In this document: one piece after another, positions 24,314-32,745 of the stretch
Layout: the number at the start of each line of letters is the position of its first letter
How positions within the stretch are numbered: the stretch's first letter is position 1
Assembly (NCBI GenBank): GCA_002483285.1
Contig: DLHP01000029.1
Span: 188,911-252,910 of the forward strand
Direction: 5' to 3'
Length of the DNA: 64,000 nt
Source: Flavobacterium sp. UBA7665
GTDB taxonomy: Bacteria > Bacteroidota > Bacteroidia > Flavobacteriales > Flavobacteriaceae
Notes under the pieces: model-generated
What the model saw: the letters and a program-made list of their open reading frames with translations, nothing else
What the model was told of the DNA's origin: nothing
Databases searched by the model: none
Position numbers and translations under genes: made by a program

Positions 24314-27300
24314 TTATTTGTTCTTCCTGATTTTCTTCTTGAGGTTGTATTTGATACCAATATTTACAGAGTTCGAGTAGTATTTCTTTTGTGAGAAAAC
24401 TTCGGCACCAATGGTAATCGCGGTAAAATCAAACACCTGATAAGAGAGATTTCCCGAATAACGTTGGAAATTCTTGGCAAAATCATCAAAGAAATAAGAC
24501 GCTTCGAGTCGGGTTTCAAGGTTGGTTAGCTTGAGTTTCCAGCCCAATCCGCCACCTTCAGACAGCCTGCTCTTGATCATCCAATAAGGGTATCCAACCG
24601 GCAGGTTACGTGATCCGATGGTATACTGTCCCTCGAGGAACGGGATGAACTTTGATTTCTTTTCAACGCCGTTATCGAGCATGAAGCGCACGGTAAACGC
24701 AGCGCTGTAAGAGTCGTCGAAATCAGAAATCGTATACCGTTCATTGTCTAGCTTGGTGTACTCCTTGCGATCCATACGCCTGGCTTCTGGATTTGGCCTT
24801 TCAGGATTAAAGATAATCGGATTCTTGATGGTGTCTATAGCCAGTAAGCCGCTGGTATAGTAATCTCCTTCTATAGAAACGCTGGTATTGATGTACTTGA
24901 ACAGGTAGAAATCCTGATAAAGGTTCAAACGCACCTGGTAAATGCCTTGGTTTACACCCGGAGCGGTCTCTACCGGGAACAAGTTTAATTCTCCCGAACG
25001 GTATCTTTTCTCCTTTGCCGACGAGAATCCAATCCCGGCCTGATAGTAAAACTTAGATTTCTTGTCTACCTCTGCCCTAGCCCTAGCCCAATACTGTGGC
25101 TTGCCTTCGCGCTCGGCAGTCGTAATTTTATACTCCAGCCCCATGAGGTCATTGGGATAATTATCGCCAAAGTTTTCAATGAATGGCAAACGATATAATT
25201 TGGTATAGTTGGCACTAACAGAATGCAAACGGTAATTTTTGTCAAATCGGTTGTACGACAACTGGTTTTTCTGTACCGCATTGTTCTTCTGGTTGGTTTC
25301 AAGTGACGACAACAAATTGACGTAACTTCCGTACTTTTTGCGGTCTTCCTTGATCAGGCTGTTCATGACTTCGGGATAAAACAGTTCGGCGTGGTTGGCT
25401 ACGAGATCCTTTTGCAATTCCTTGTCTTCATAGACCACATCCTTATTGAGTGTCTTGCGTATGCCCTCTTTGTCTTCGCTTGGCGGAAGCGAGTTGGTAA
25501 GCACCCAAGCGTCCTTAAAACGTCCTTGTTCATGGTATACCGAAGCCATTAGGATTTTGGCCTTTTCATCATCCGGATGTTCGGCGATGTATTCGCGGTA
25601 TTCTTTCTCGAGCAATTTTTTCTGCCCGAGGTTGATTAACCAGTTCATTTTGGTTACAAAGTCAATCTCGTTAGAATAAGCCGACCAGTCATAAGCCTTT
25701 TGGTATTCATTGTTATTGGCGTAGAGCCAGACGATGTCTGTGGCCACTTCGGCGAGCTCGTCGGTGGGTTTCTTTTTGTCGAGCTCTGTTCGGGCCTCAT
25801 CGGGTTTGAACTGCAGCAAATGCTTGATGTAATTGAGATAACTTTTTGACGAGGTATCTACAGCCAGCAAGGCTTTGAGCGCTGTCCTGATTTTCTCTTG
25901 GTTTTCATCCGTATAAAAATTGGCTACATAGCTGTTGAGCAAATCCTTATCGTTGGGCGTCACCATCATCTGGGCGCTCATCCATTTCTCCTTGACCAGG
26001 TCATTGGGATAACCAATCACACGGTCGAGTTCTTTAGAATACATGACATTGTGTTTGGTTGGATATTTGGCGACATGCTCTTCTAACATTTTCCAGACCT
26101 CGTCTTCTTTTTTGTCCCACGACAAGTACTTGGCATATTTGTTCCAGGTGACAGAATCGATAACGGCCGTACTGAGCATTTTGGCTTTGAGCCCAGCTAT
26201 TTCGAGTTTGAGTTTCTTGTCGGAGTCGTCTACCCAAACTGCACCGGTCACGAACTTCTTGACGGCTTCTTTATATCGGGCTACGTCATTTCGTACCTTT
26301 ACGGCCGCGGCGGCTTCGATTGCTTTTTGCTTGGGTCCTCTGTAATCCATGTCCAGCAAGGATAAACGTGGCTTGTTGGCATATGCAGAATACAAATAAC
26401 CATCCATAAAAGGGGTTTTAGAGTACAAAGTCACTTGGGTACGCAACCTGGCTTCTATCCTATCGGCATTTGCGGCGCTTGCGAACAGGAACCAATATTG
26501 TTTGGTCACCTCGCCGGGGTTGTTTTCTGTAATGACGTAATAGCCATTTTCTGTTTTATGCGTATAACGCGAAGCCCGCCAGTTGATGACTTCTTTGGCA
26601 GCGTCATTTACGTTCATGAATCGCAATTGCGGATAGGTATTGGTCATCCCTTTGAGGATGCTCTTAAATTCGGGCAACATCGCCTTGTCCTTGCCCTTGG
26701 TTTTGTACCAGCCCATTTTTTCTCCGTTGCGCAAATCATTGACCTCGTCCCTCGGCGTGTTTTTGTCTGGGATTTGGAAAACATCATCGGGGTGTACGAA
26801 ATGCGTCCAGATTCCGGTAAACAAATACATCGATTGTACGTTGTATTTTCGGTCGTCATTGAGGTAGAATCCGCTGGAAATCCTTGGGTAATCGAAGAAA
26901 TTTTTGTCATACGGATCGTAGTCGAATTCCCTTCCACCACCATCGGCAATGTCACCCAAAAACAGACTGCACATGTACTTTAGCGAAGGCATGGCTTTCT
27001 TGAGTTCGATCACTCCCATTTTATCAATCTCATTAGATGGCGGTACATAAGTAACCGGCTGTTTACCAAAATTACTGATCTCCCACTTTTTCTTAACCGT
27101 AGCCAAAGAAGTCCCAATGAATTGCTGGTTTTTCCAGAGCTCTTTCATCAATGACACGTGATTGTAGCCGTGAAAGGCAATCTCATGCCCGTTTTTGGCG
27201 CAATCCCTGACAAGCCAGTCTGTGAGCGGTTCTGTTTTGTTGCTTACCGTGATTTTCTCGGCATTCCATTGGTCGAGCGTAAACGGCGGGACGATTTTAT

Positions 27301-28294
27301 TGCGATAATCAAAAGTGGTCATCGCCGCATACGGAATTTTGTACTCCTTGGCGATTTTTTTCATGTCGGGCCACCAGATGTTGTTCACAAAATCGGCCAT
27401 GTTCACATTGAGTTCTGACGCGATGGGTTCTATTTTCATTTCATATTGAGGCGACGGGAAATCATCAAGGAAAACCGTCGAAGTGTTGGCCACCGGATAA
27501 GGTACTCCTTCAAGTCCTTTGAGTACGCCGGCAAATAAGAATCCACGGTCTGCCTTTACAAATTCGCCCGAGGTATTGTAGAATACCACGCGCCCCTTCC
27601 CTATCGGATTTTCAAGTACAGCAGGATATTTTGGGTTGTTGGCCGCCGACATCAGGATTTTGATTTGTGGACCGAAGTTCTTGGCATCGAAACCAAAGAA
27701 GCCCAAATCGGCAGCATAGGTTTTCCCTTTCATACCAGGCAGGAAAGGTGTATTGAAAAACCAACCTCTCGCTTTGCCGTCTGTGGCATACTCGGCTTCG
27801 GGTTTGAAACCAAGCAAGTACGCCGCCCTTTTGTCTTCGTTGGCAAATGCGATTACCAGGGTTCCGCCGCGGGCAACGAAATCGGTCAAAACCGGAATCG
27901 ACCCGTCGCTGACTTTTTTGATGTCATAAATATAAATTACTCTTGTACTGGCAGCATAAGTGCGCGTTGCGTTCCATTTGCGCAAGCTTACCGAACGATA
28001 GGGCAACTTGGCGTAGTCACAGGCTTTCCTGATTTCCTGGTTGCAGATTCGGCTGGGTTTTGAACCTTCGTCAACGATAAATTCTACGAGCGGTTGTGTG
28101 CTCTGGCCCGGTTCGGTGTAGCGTTTAAAAATCGCGGCCTCAGATTCGGCGTCATCGTCGCTGCTGAACAAATCAATTCCTTCAAGGTCTGACCAGTCGT
28201 CAAGTCCTTCGCAACCGGTGAAGACCAATAGCGTGAGCAGTGCCATCAGCCAGTTTCGGCATTGATTCAGTGTAGGATGCATGGGTGATTTCAT
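24314..28294 (-). CDS. Lipoprotein fusing a PelA-like deacetylase (DUF2194), TPR region and outer-membrane barrel (PelA/PelB-like)
   Basis: 1326 residues. A lipoprotein signal ends in LLVFTGC (Cys28), followed by acidic residues. Residues about 60-260 form a Rossmann-like region (ARGGTLVIAFANE). Residues about 270-620 are a carbohydrate-esterase deacetylase: FLDDFPSP with Asp277/Asp278 and the metal pair His375 and His379 in FHGYNHVSL. Residues about 700-1000 are helical with TPR-like repeats (KILMASVYHEQGRFKDAWVL). The last 280 residues are alternating beta strands that look like an outer-membrane barrel. In Pseudomonas these functions are split between PelA (deacetylase) and PelB (TPR plus barrel). 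The fusion would deacetylate the polymer and export it at one site. It is the last gene of the operon. Confidence 0.8.
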   Translation of the reverse strand: MKSPMHPTLNQCRNWLMALLTLLVFTGCEGLDDWSDLEGIDLFSSDDDAESEAAIFKRYTEPGQSTQPLVEFIVDEGSKPSRICNQEIRKACDYAKLPYRSVSLRKWNATRTYAASTRVIYIYDIKKVSDGSIPVLTDFVARGGTLVIAFANEDKRAAYLLGFKPEAEYATDGKARGWFFNTPFLPGMKGKTYAADLGFFGFDAKNFGPQIKILMSAANNPKYPAVLENPIGKGRVVFYNTSGEFVKADRGFLFAGVLKGLEGVPYPVANTSTVFLDDFPSPQYEMKIEPIASELNVNMADFVNNIWWPDMKKIAKEYKIPYAAMTTFDYRNKIVPPFTLDQWNAEKITVSNKTEPLTDWLVRDCAKNGHEIAFHGYNHVSLMKELWKNQQFIGTSLATVKKKWEISNFGKQPVTYVPPSNEIDKMGVIELKKAMPSLKYMCSLFLGDIADGGGREFDYDPYDKNFFDYPRISSGFYLNDDRKYNVQSMYLFTGIWTHFVHPDDVFQIPDKNTPRDEVNDLRNGEKMGWYKTKGKDKAMLPEFKSILKGMTNTYPQLRFMNVNDAAKEVINWRASRYTHKTENGYYVITENNPGEVTKQYWFLFASAANADRIEARLRTQVTLYSKTPFMDGYLYSAYANKPRLSLLDMDYRGPKQKAIEAAAAVKVRNDVARYKEAVKKFVTGAVWVDDSDKKLKLEIAGLKAKMLSTAVIDSVTWNKYAKYLSWDKKEDEVWKMLEEHVAKYPTKHNVMYSKELDRVIGYPNDLVKEKWMSAQMMVTPNDKDLLNSYVANFYTDENQEKIRTALKALLAVDTSSKSYLNYIKHLLQFKPDEARTELDKKKPTDELAEVATDIVWLYANNNEYQKAYDWSAYSNEIDFVTKMNWLINLGQKKLLEKEYREYIAEHPDDEKAKILMASVYHEQGRFKDAWVLTNSLPPSEDKEGIRKTLNKDVVYEDKELQKDLVANHAELFYPEVMNSLIKEDRKKYGSYVNLLSSLETNQKNNAVQKNQLSYNRFDKNYRLHSVSANYTKLYRLPFIENFGDNYPNDLMGLEYKITTAEREGKPQYWARARAEVDKKSKFYYQAGIGFSSAKEKRYRSGELNLFPVETAPGVNQGIYQVRLNLYQDFYLFKYINTSVSIEGDYYTSGLLAIDTIKNPIIFNPERPNPEARRMDRKEYTKLDNERYTISDFDDSYSAAFTVRFMLDNGVEKKSKFIPFLEGQYTIGSRNLPVGYPYWMIKSRLSEGGGLGWKLKLTNLETRLEASYFFDDFAKNFQRYSGNLSYQVFDFTAITIGAEVFSQKKYYSNSVNIGIKYNLKKKIRKNK

Positions 28295-28297
28295 AAC

Positions 28298-30280
28298 TTA
28301 AAATATTAAATCAGAAATTTTACTTTCTTTGGGTTCATTGATAATCTCGTAAACATCGAGGATGTTGCTTTCGTAAAAGAGATTGACTTTACGGCCTCTT
28401 TTTCGCAGCATTTCTATCTGATGCAGCAAATCTTGTTTGAGATGTTTGTTGAGTGAAAAAATATTGTCTTCGTGGTTGCCGTCGTCGCGGAGTACAAAGA
28501 CCAGGACGCTTTTTGAAACAGAATATTCTGGATTTTCAACGAGAAATTTTGGATCTTTCTTGTACTTGAAATACATCGAATCGATTTCTGGGTAATCATG
28601 AAGGAAGAAATCGTAATTCATGAAAAAGTGTTTATTGGTACTGATAACTTGTGCCGCAGCATCATTAACGACGCAATACGAATACGGGAAAAACGTTTGT
28701 CCGATTTTGTCGTAGGCATCCAAGATCTGTTTAGGCGTTTTGTCTGCTTCGATTAGCGAGTTGATCTTACGTTCCTGGTAGTAGATTGAAGCGTAAACCA
28801 TCGCTGCCATCATTACAAACACCGTTACCGGCGCGAATCGTTCATATTTATGGAGTACTAAATTGAATATTCGGATGACAATTGCGGCGTTCAATCCCAA
28901 AATGATGGGCAGGAAAACCGACAGCGAATTCTTGAGCATGTCTACATCAAGCCATTGCGTTTTTACGTAAGTAAGCAGGATCAAAAAATTGAAGTACACA
29001 AAAAATACGATAGTGGCGCGCCAGTCTTCTTTACGGACCCCAATAAGGATAACCACAAGGAAAAAGCCAACAAAGGTGCTGTACTGCGCGTAGCGGATGA
29101 TTTCTGCGTACGGGAAAATAAGCTGCGGCACATAAGTATAAGAACTTACAGACAGTAGGCTGTTATTGATGAATTCTACCAAATATCCTTTCTGGTAATG
29201 GCAGGCCAGCGCATAAATGCCAAACAGGATTGAGGATGCGATGAAAAATCCCAGGATTGCCAAAAGATTGAATTTCTTGTGCTTCACCTTTGTAATCAGC
29301 AATCCTACAATAAGGAATGGCGGGACAAGTACACATAAGGTAAAAAGGTCAATCAGCCCGACTCCGGTGAAAATTAAGACGTAGCTCAAAAAATAACTCA
29401 TTTTCCCCGCCTTGAGCGATTGTGGCCTGAGGTAATAGACAAACGCTGGCAATGCCAAAGTGAGTGCAAAAAAAATCGGGTTGGCCTTAAGGAGGAAATA
29501 AACGTTGAGCGGCGTGAGCACGTATACCAACGCAAATGAAAACGAGGCGATAATTGGCGCCAGGTATTTGGATGGTGTAAGCTTGTTGATGGTCCAGAAA
29601 ATAATAATTGCGAGTAGTGTAGACTCGAGGATGGCAATTACCTGCAGGGCGATTTCGGGGCTTACGTCAGTTATTTTTCCGTAAAAATTGACCATTGCAA
29701 ATTCGCCTTTAATAGACAGTTCATCACTAAACCAGAGCTGTGCGTCAAATGGAATCACTTTACTCAGGTCATAAATCCAGGCATCCGACAACGAATAATT
29801 GTCATAAATAATAAAGTAATACCTGCTAAGGAAAGTCACCGCGCCAATGATGATCGTTAAAACCAACATCATCGTATTGCGGCCCGTTTTTTTGCGGTTG
29901 CGCGAACGGTCAAGAGCAAACCAAAACCAGAAAGATCTTTTGTTTTCTACGTTGCGTAAAAATCCGAGGAGTGCGGCCTTGATGTGGATGTTAAAAAATT
30001 CGCGCGGTCTCTTGAGGTTTTCAATCCCGATAATGTCGATGCCCAGGATAATCAGCAGCAAAAACATGGTATTGAATAAGTTATAGGCGTTTAGCTGTAC
30101 CAGCGTAAAAATGATGATGAGTATAACCGCCGCGTACCTAAACCAATTCCGGATAATGAATTCAACAAAATTGACGTGTCGCGACACGTTGACAAATTTT
30201 CTATTCAAGTAGAATAAAAAGAGTATGATAAAGCTAAGCCTTATAAAACCTAATAATATTGAACTTGTTAAAAACATCAT
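28298..30280 (-). CDS. Polytopic membrane protein of the Pel-type operon, unassigned
   Basis: 660 residues with about 12 or more membrane segments in residues 1-500, then a soluble C-terminal domain of about 150 residues (starting near ERKINSLIEADKTPKQIL). I do not recognise the family. The layout recalls GT-C glycosyltransferases or an assembly scaffold. Its place between the GH114 hydrolase and the deacetylase/barrel fusion, 3 bases from the latter, suggests it does the job of PelD and/or PelE (inner-membrane scaffold for PelF). No GAF or degenerate GGDEF domain and no RxxD c-di-GMP site was apparent, so c-di-GMP control through this protein is not supported. Confidence 0.75.
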   Translation of the reverse strand: MMFLTSSILLGFIRLSFIILFLFYLNRKFVNVSRHVNFVEFIIRNWFRYAAVILIIIFTLVQLNAYNLFNTMFLLLIILGIDIIGIENLKRPREFFNIHIKAALLGFLRNVENKRSFWFWFALDRSRNRKKTGRNTMMLVLTIIIGAVTFLSRYYFIIYDNYSLSDAWIYDLSKVIPFDAQLWFSDELSIKGEFAMVNFYGKITDVSPEIALQVIAILESTLLAIIIFWTINKLTPSKYLAPIIASFSFALVYVLTPLNVYFLLKANPIFFALTLALPAFVYYLRPQSLKAGKMSYFLSYVLIFTGVGLIDLFTLCVLVPPFLIVGLLITKVKHKKFNLLAILGFFIASSILFGIYALACHYQKGYLVEFINNSLLSVSSYTYVPQLIFPYAEIIRYAQYSTFVGFFLVVILIGVRKEDWRATIVFFVYFNFLILLTYVKTQWLDVDMLKNSLSVFLPIILGLNAAIVIRIFNLVLHKYERFAPVTVFVMMAAMVYASIYYQERKINSLIEADKTPKQILDAYDKIGQTFFPYSYCVVNDAAAQVISTNKHFFMNYDFFLHDYPEIDSMYFKYKKDPKFLVENPEYSVSKSVLVFVLRDDGNHEDNIFSLNKHLKQDLLHQIEMLRKRGRKVNLFYESNILDVYEIINEPKESKISDLIF

Positions 30281-30287
30281 CTTTCGT

Positions 30288-31097
30288 TTACTCTTTAAAT
30301 TTGGGTAGGGTTTGCAGGTCTATATTTCCTATGAAATAGTCAAACTGCGTATCCTGGATTCTTTCCAGCACCTGTTTGTTCAATGCAGCGGAGTCCGAAT
30401 ATTCTATTAATATCACCGGAATCTTTGTGGCTTGGTTCACCGATTTCACGCGGCCCAACAAGGTCTCGAATGCTGCTTTCTCTTTAAGCTGGTATTTCTT
30501 TGTCTTGAAATCATAAGCTGTTGCCACGGATTCTATCGCGATGGCGTCGACCATTGTTGCGGTATCGGCTGCCACATCAAGGCCCGCATTCTGTATGAAC
30601 AGTTTGTTGGCGTACTTTTGGTTGATTTGTTTGAGCAAAGCCAACAATTCTGGTTTCTGGTCTTTCTGCGGACCATGCGTTGTAAAATTATCAATGTTGT
30701 CGAGGAACAAACCATCGTAACCTTTCTTAAAAATTTCATCGATCATGGCCATCAAAACCTTATTGGTGTTGGCCGAACGCAGGTCTAGGTAATAGCTGTT
30801 CCAAATCTTATTCTTTCCCAGTGTGCTGCTTTTGAGTTCCTTGTAATGATCGGCGTTTTCATTGACCTCACCTAAGCTGATGTAAGCAAAAACCTTTTCG
30901 TTTTGTGATTTGATGACCCTGATGTTGCTGGGCAGATAATGCTTGGATTCTAGGATGACGTAGCCGTAACCTTTGATGGTTTCTGCTTTGAGCTTTCCAT
31001 AGCAAATCAATACGGTATTATTTTTCATATCGTTTGCAATAAAATTGGCCAATAAAAGTACAGGAAGAAGGCAAAGGGAAATTTTAATAAGCCGCAT
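30288..31097 (-). CDS. GH114 endo-alpha-1,4-polygalactosaminidase-like protein (PelA hydrolase domain)
   Basis: 269 residues with an N-terminal hydrophobic signal (LIKISLCLLPVLLLANFIA). The body is a TIM barrel of the GH114 type: YISLGEVNENADHY, then GYDGLFLDNIDNF with candidate catalytic Asp133, and IAIESVA with Glu189. In Pseudomonas this domain is the N-terminal part of PelA and cleaves partially deacetylated galactosamine-rich Pel. Here it is a free-standing periplasmic protein, while the deacetylase half of PelA is in the fusion at 24314-28294. Its start overlaps the end of pelG by 14 bases. Confidence 0.85.
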   Translation of the reverse strand: MRLIKISLCLLPVLLLANFIANDMKNNTVLICYGKLKAETIKGYGYVILESKHYLPSNIRVIKSQNEKVFAYISLGEVNENADHYKELKSSTLGKNKIWNSYYLDLRSANTNKVLMAMIDEIFKKGYDGLFLDNIDNFTTHGPQKDQKPELLALLKQINQKYANKLFIQNAGLDVAADTATMVDAIAIESVATAYDFKTKKYQLKEKAAFETLLGRVKSVNQATKIPVILIEYSDSAALNKQVLERIQDTQFDYFIGNIDLQTLPKFKE

Positions 31098-32697
31098 AGT
31101 AATAATAATCCAGGTTTTTGAAAAATTTGATATTTGCTTTCAAGGTGAGCACTACAAAAAGCGCGGCACCGCATAGCATCCCTACTACGCTGTATTCGTA
31201 AGCAAAAAATCGGCTTAATACAAAACCCAGAAATATATTGAGCAAACAGGCATATATGATGGCTTTTAAAGGTTTCATGGCTTGGCCAAGGGTGAACAAA
31301 TACAATGCATTGAGCATTCCCCAAGCCAGCAACATATAACCCAAACCACCCAACACGCAAACCTTAATACTTAGTTTGACCAGTGTCTCGTTAAACTGAC
31401 CTTCAAACCCCCACGAAGCGTTGATGATGTAATAAATCAACACAAAAGCACCAGCACTGGTAGCGAGCAACAGTAAAATCTGCTGCCAGTACATTTTTTT
31501 GAGCTGGTTGTTGAATACTTCGGGTGTTTTATGATCGGTTATTTTCTGTCCGATATCAATAAATCTTGTAAACGATGCAATGCTATACTCCAGAACTCCA
31601 GCGAGTAATAAAAAGACCAAAATAGCTAAATCCATCCCTAATTCATAATTTTTTTCAAAATAAACCAAAAAAGGAAGATTGCCGTTAAGTCCTGAAGACC
31701 AAGCCAGTATCCTGTCGATAAAAATAAAGATGTAAATGAAAATGCCGTAGAAGAAGTATTGGTAGTTGTGGTAGAGCATCACAGGCACCTTAATCTTGTT
31801 GCCGCTGATTGCTTTTTTGCTTTTTGTAAGATTAAAAAAATAGGCCAACAGGAAAACTTTGGCAACGACAATGGCCGCCGCGATACCAATCCAGTGCGTA
31901 GCAAATATCTGCAAAGTGGTAAATTCTTTGAGTGCAATAGCGACTACGGTTCCTGTAAAAATAGCCAACGTAATCACCCAGCGTTGTTTGATGGTGTGCA
32001 ATGGAGCGAGCATTAAAAGCAGAGTACCCACCAAAAAGGCATAAGCGAATACCACAAATAGCACTTCGTACGGGTAAATGTGAAAAAAGAAATTTACGAG
32101 GAAAATGGCCGATAAGATAAGCCCGATAGAAAGCAACCCGATTTTATGTAAATAATTGATGGTTTTTTTGGTCATCTGGAAATCCTCATAATTCCAGTAA
32201 AATGATGCCTGGCGACCAATAACTTGTACGAAACCACCGGTAGCGACAAGCCCGACTATAACGCCCAAAACAACCGCGGTAGATTGTACCTGGTTGAATC
32301 CGACATAAGTCCAGAGTGAATAGCCAAACAAAACGATTGCGGCAATCTGAATGAGTACCGGCAGTAAGTGGAATATCCCTAAAGAATAATATTGTGCAAA
32401 GATTTTGGTTTTGACACGCAAATAATCCGACAGTTGGATGGTTTTGGGTTGCGTGGTTTCGGCCTCGATTTCCTTGGCGTTTTTGGCGCCGGCGTAATAA
32501 CGGTCTGTAGTGAGCTCGTAGTATACAAGGTCGGCCAAATCCTGGATCGAGGTGAATCCGTAGTCGGCCATCGTGTCCTTTTCGCGGATGCCCAGCGACT
32601 CGATGGTCGCAGCGACAACCTGGCTACTGACGGGTTTGCCGATTTTATCCTTAGTATTTTCTATTAAGGATTTGATGTTGGTGTAATGATTTTCCAT
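31084..32697 (-). CDS. pelG: PelG-like exopolysaccharide transporter with N-terminal extension
   Basis: 537 residues. About 12 membrane segments start near residue 110. The segment YFFYGIFIYIFIFIDRILAW and the C-terminal LDYYYYAAY resemble the PelG family of the MOP flippase group, which moves the polymer across the inner membrane together with the synthase PelF. Pseudomonas PelG is about 456 residues and begins directly in the membrane domain; here about 95 extra soluble residues (IREKDTMADYGFTSIQDLAD) precede it. The pelF gene is 48 bases upstream. The family call rests on these segments and on operon context. Confidence 0.82.
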   Translation of the reverse strand: MENHYTNIKSLIENTKDKIGKPVSSQVVAATIESLGIREKDTMADYGFTSIQDLADLVYYELTTDRYYAGAKNAKEIEAETTQPKTIQLSDYLRVKTKIFAQYYSLGIFHLLPVLIQIAAIVLFGYSLWTYVGFNQVQSTAVVLGVIVGLVATGGFVQVIGRQASFYWNYEDFQMTKKTINYLHKIGLLSIGLILSAIFLVNFFFHIYPYEVLFVVFAYAFLVGTLLLMLAPLHTIKQRWVITLAIFTGTVVAIALKEFTTLQIFATHWIGIAAAIVVAKVFLLAYFFNLTKSKKAISGNKIKVPVMLYHNYQYFFYGIFIYIFIFIDRILAWSSGLNGNLPFLVYFEKNYELGMDLAILVFLLLAGVLEYSIASFTRFIDIGQKITDHKTPEVFNNQLKKMYWQQILLLLATSAGAFVLIYYIINASWGFEGQFNETLVKLSIKVCVLGGLGYMLLAWGMLNALYLFTLGQAMKPLKAIIYACLLNIFLGFVLSRFFAYEYSVVGMLCGAALFVVLTLKANIKFFKNLDYYYYAAY

Positions 32698-32745
32698 AGT
32701 AGATTGGGGTTTCTATTTTTGGTCGGGTTGAAAGTATTAAAATAC

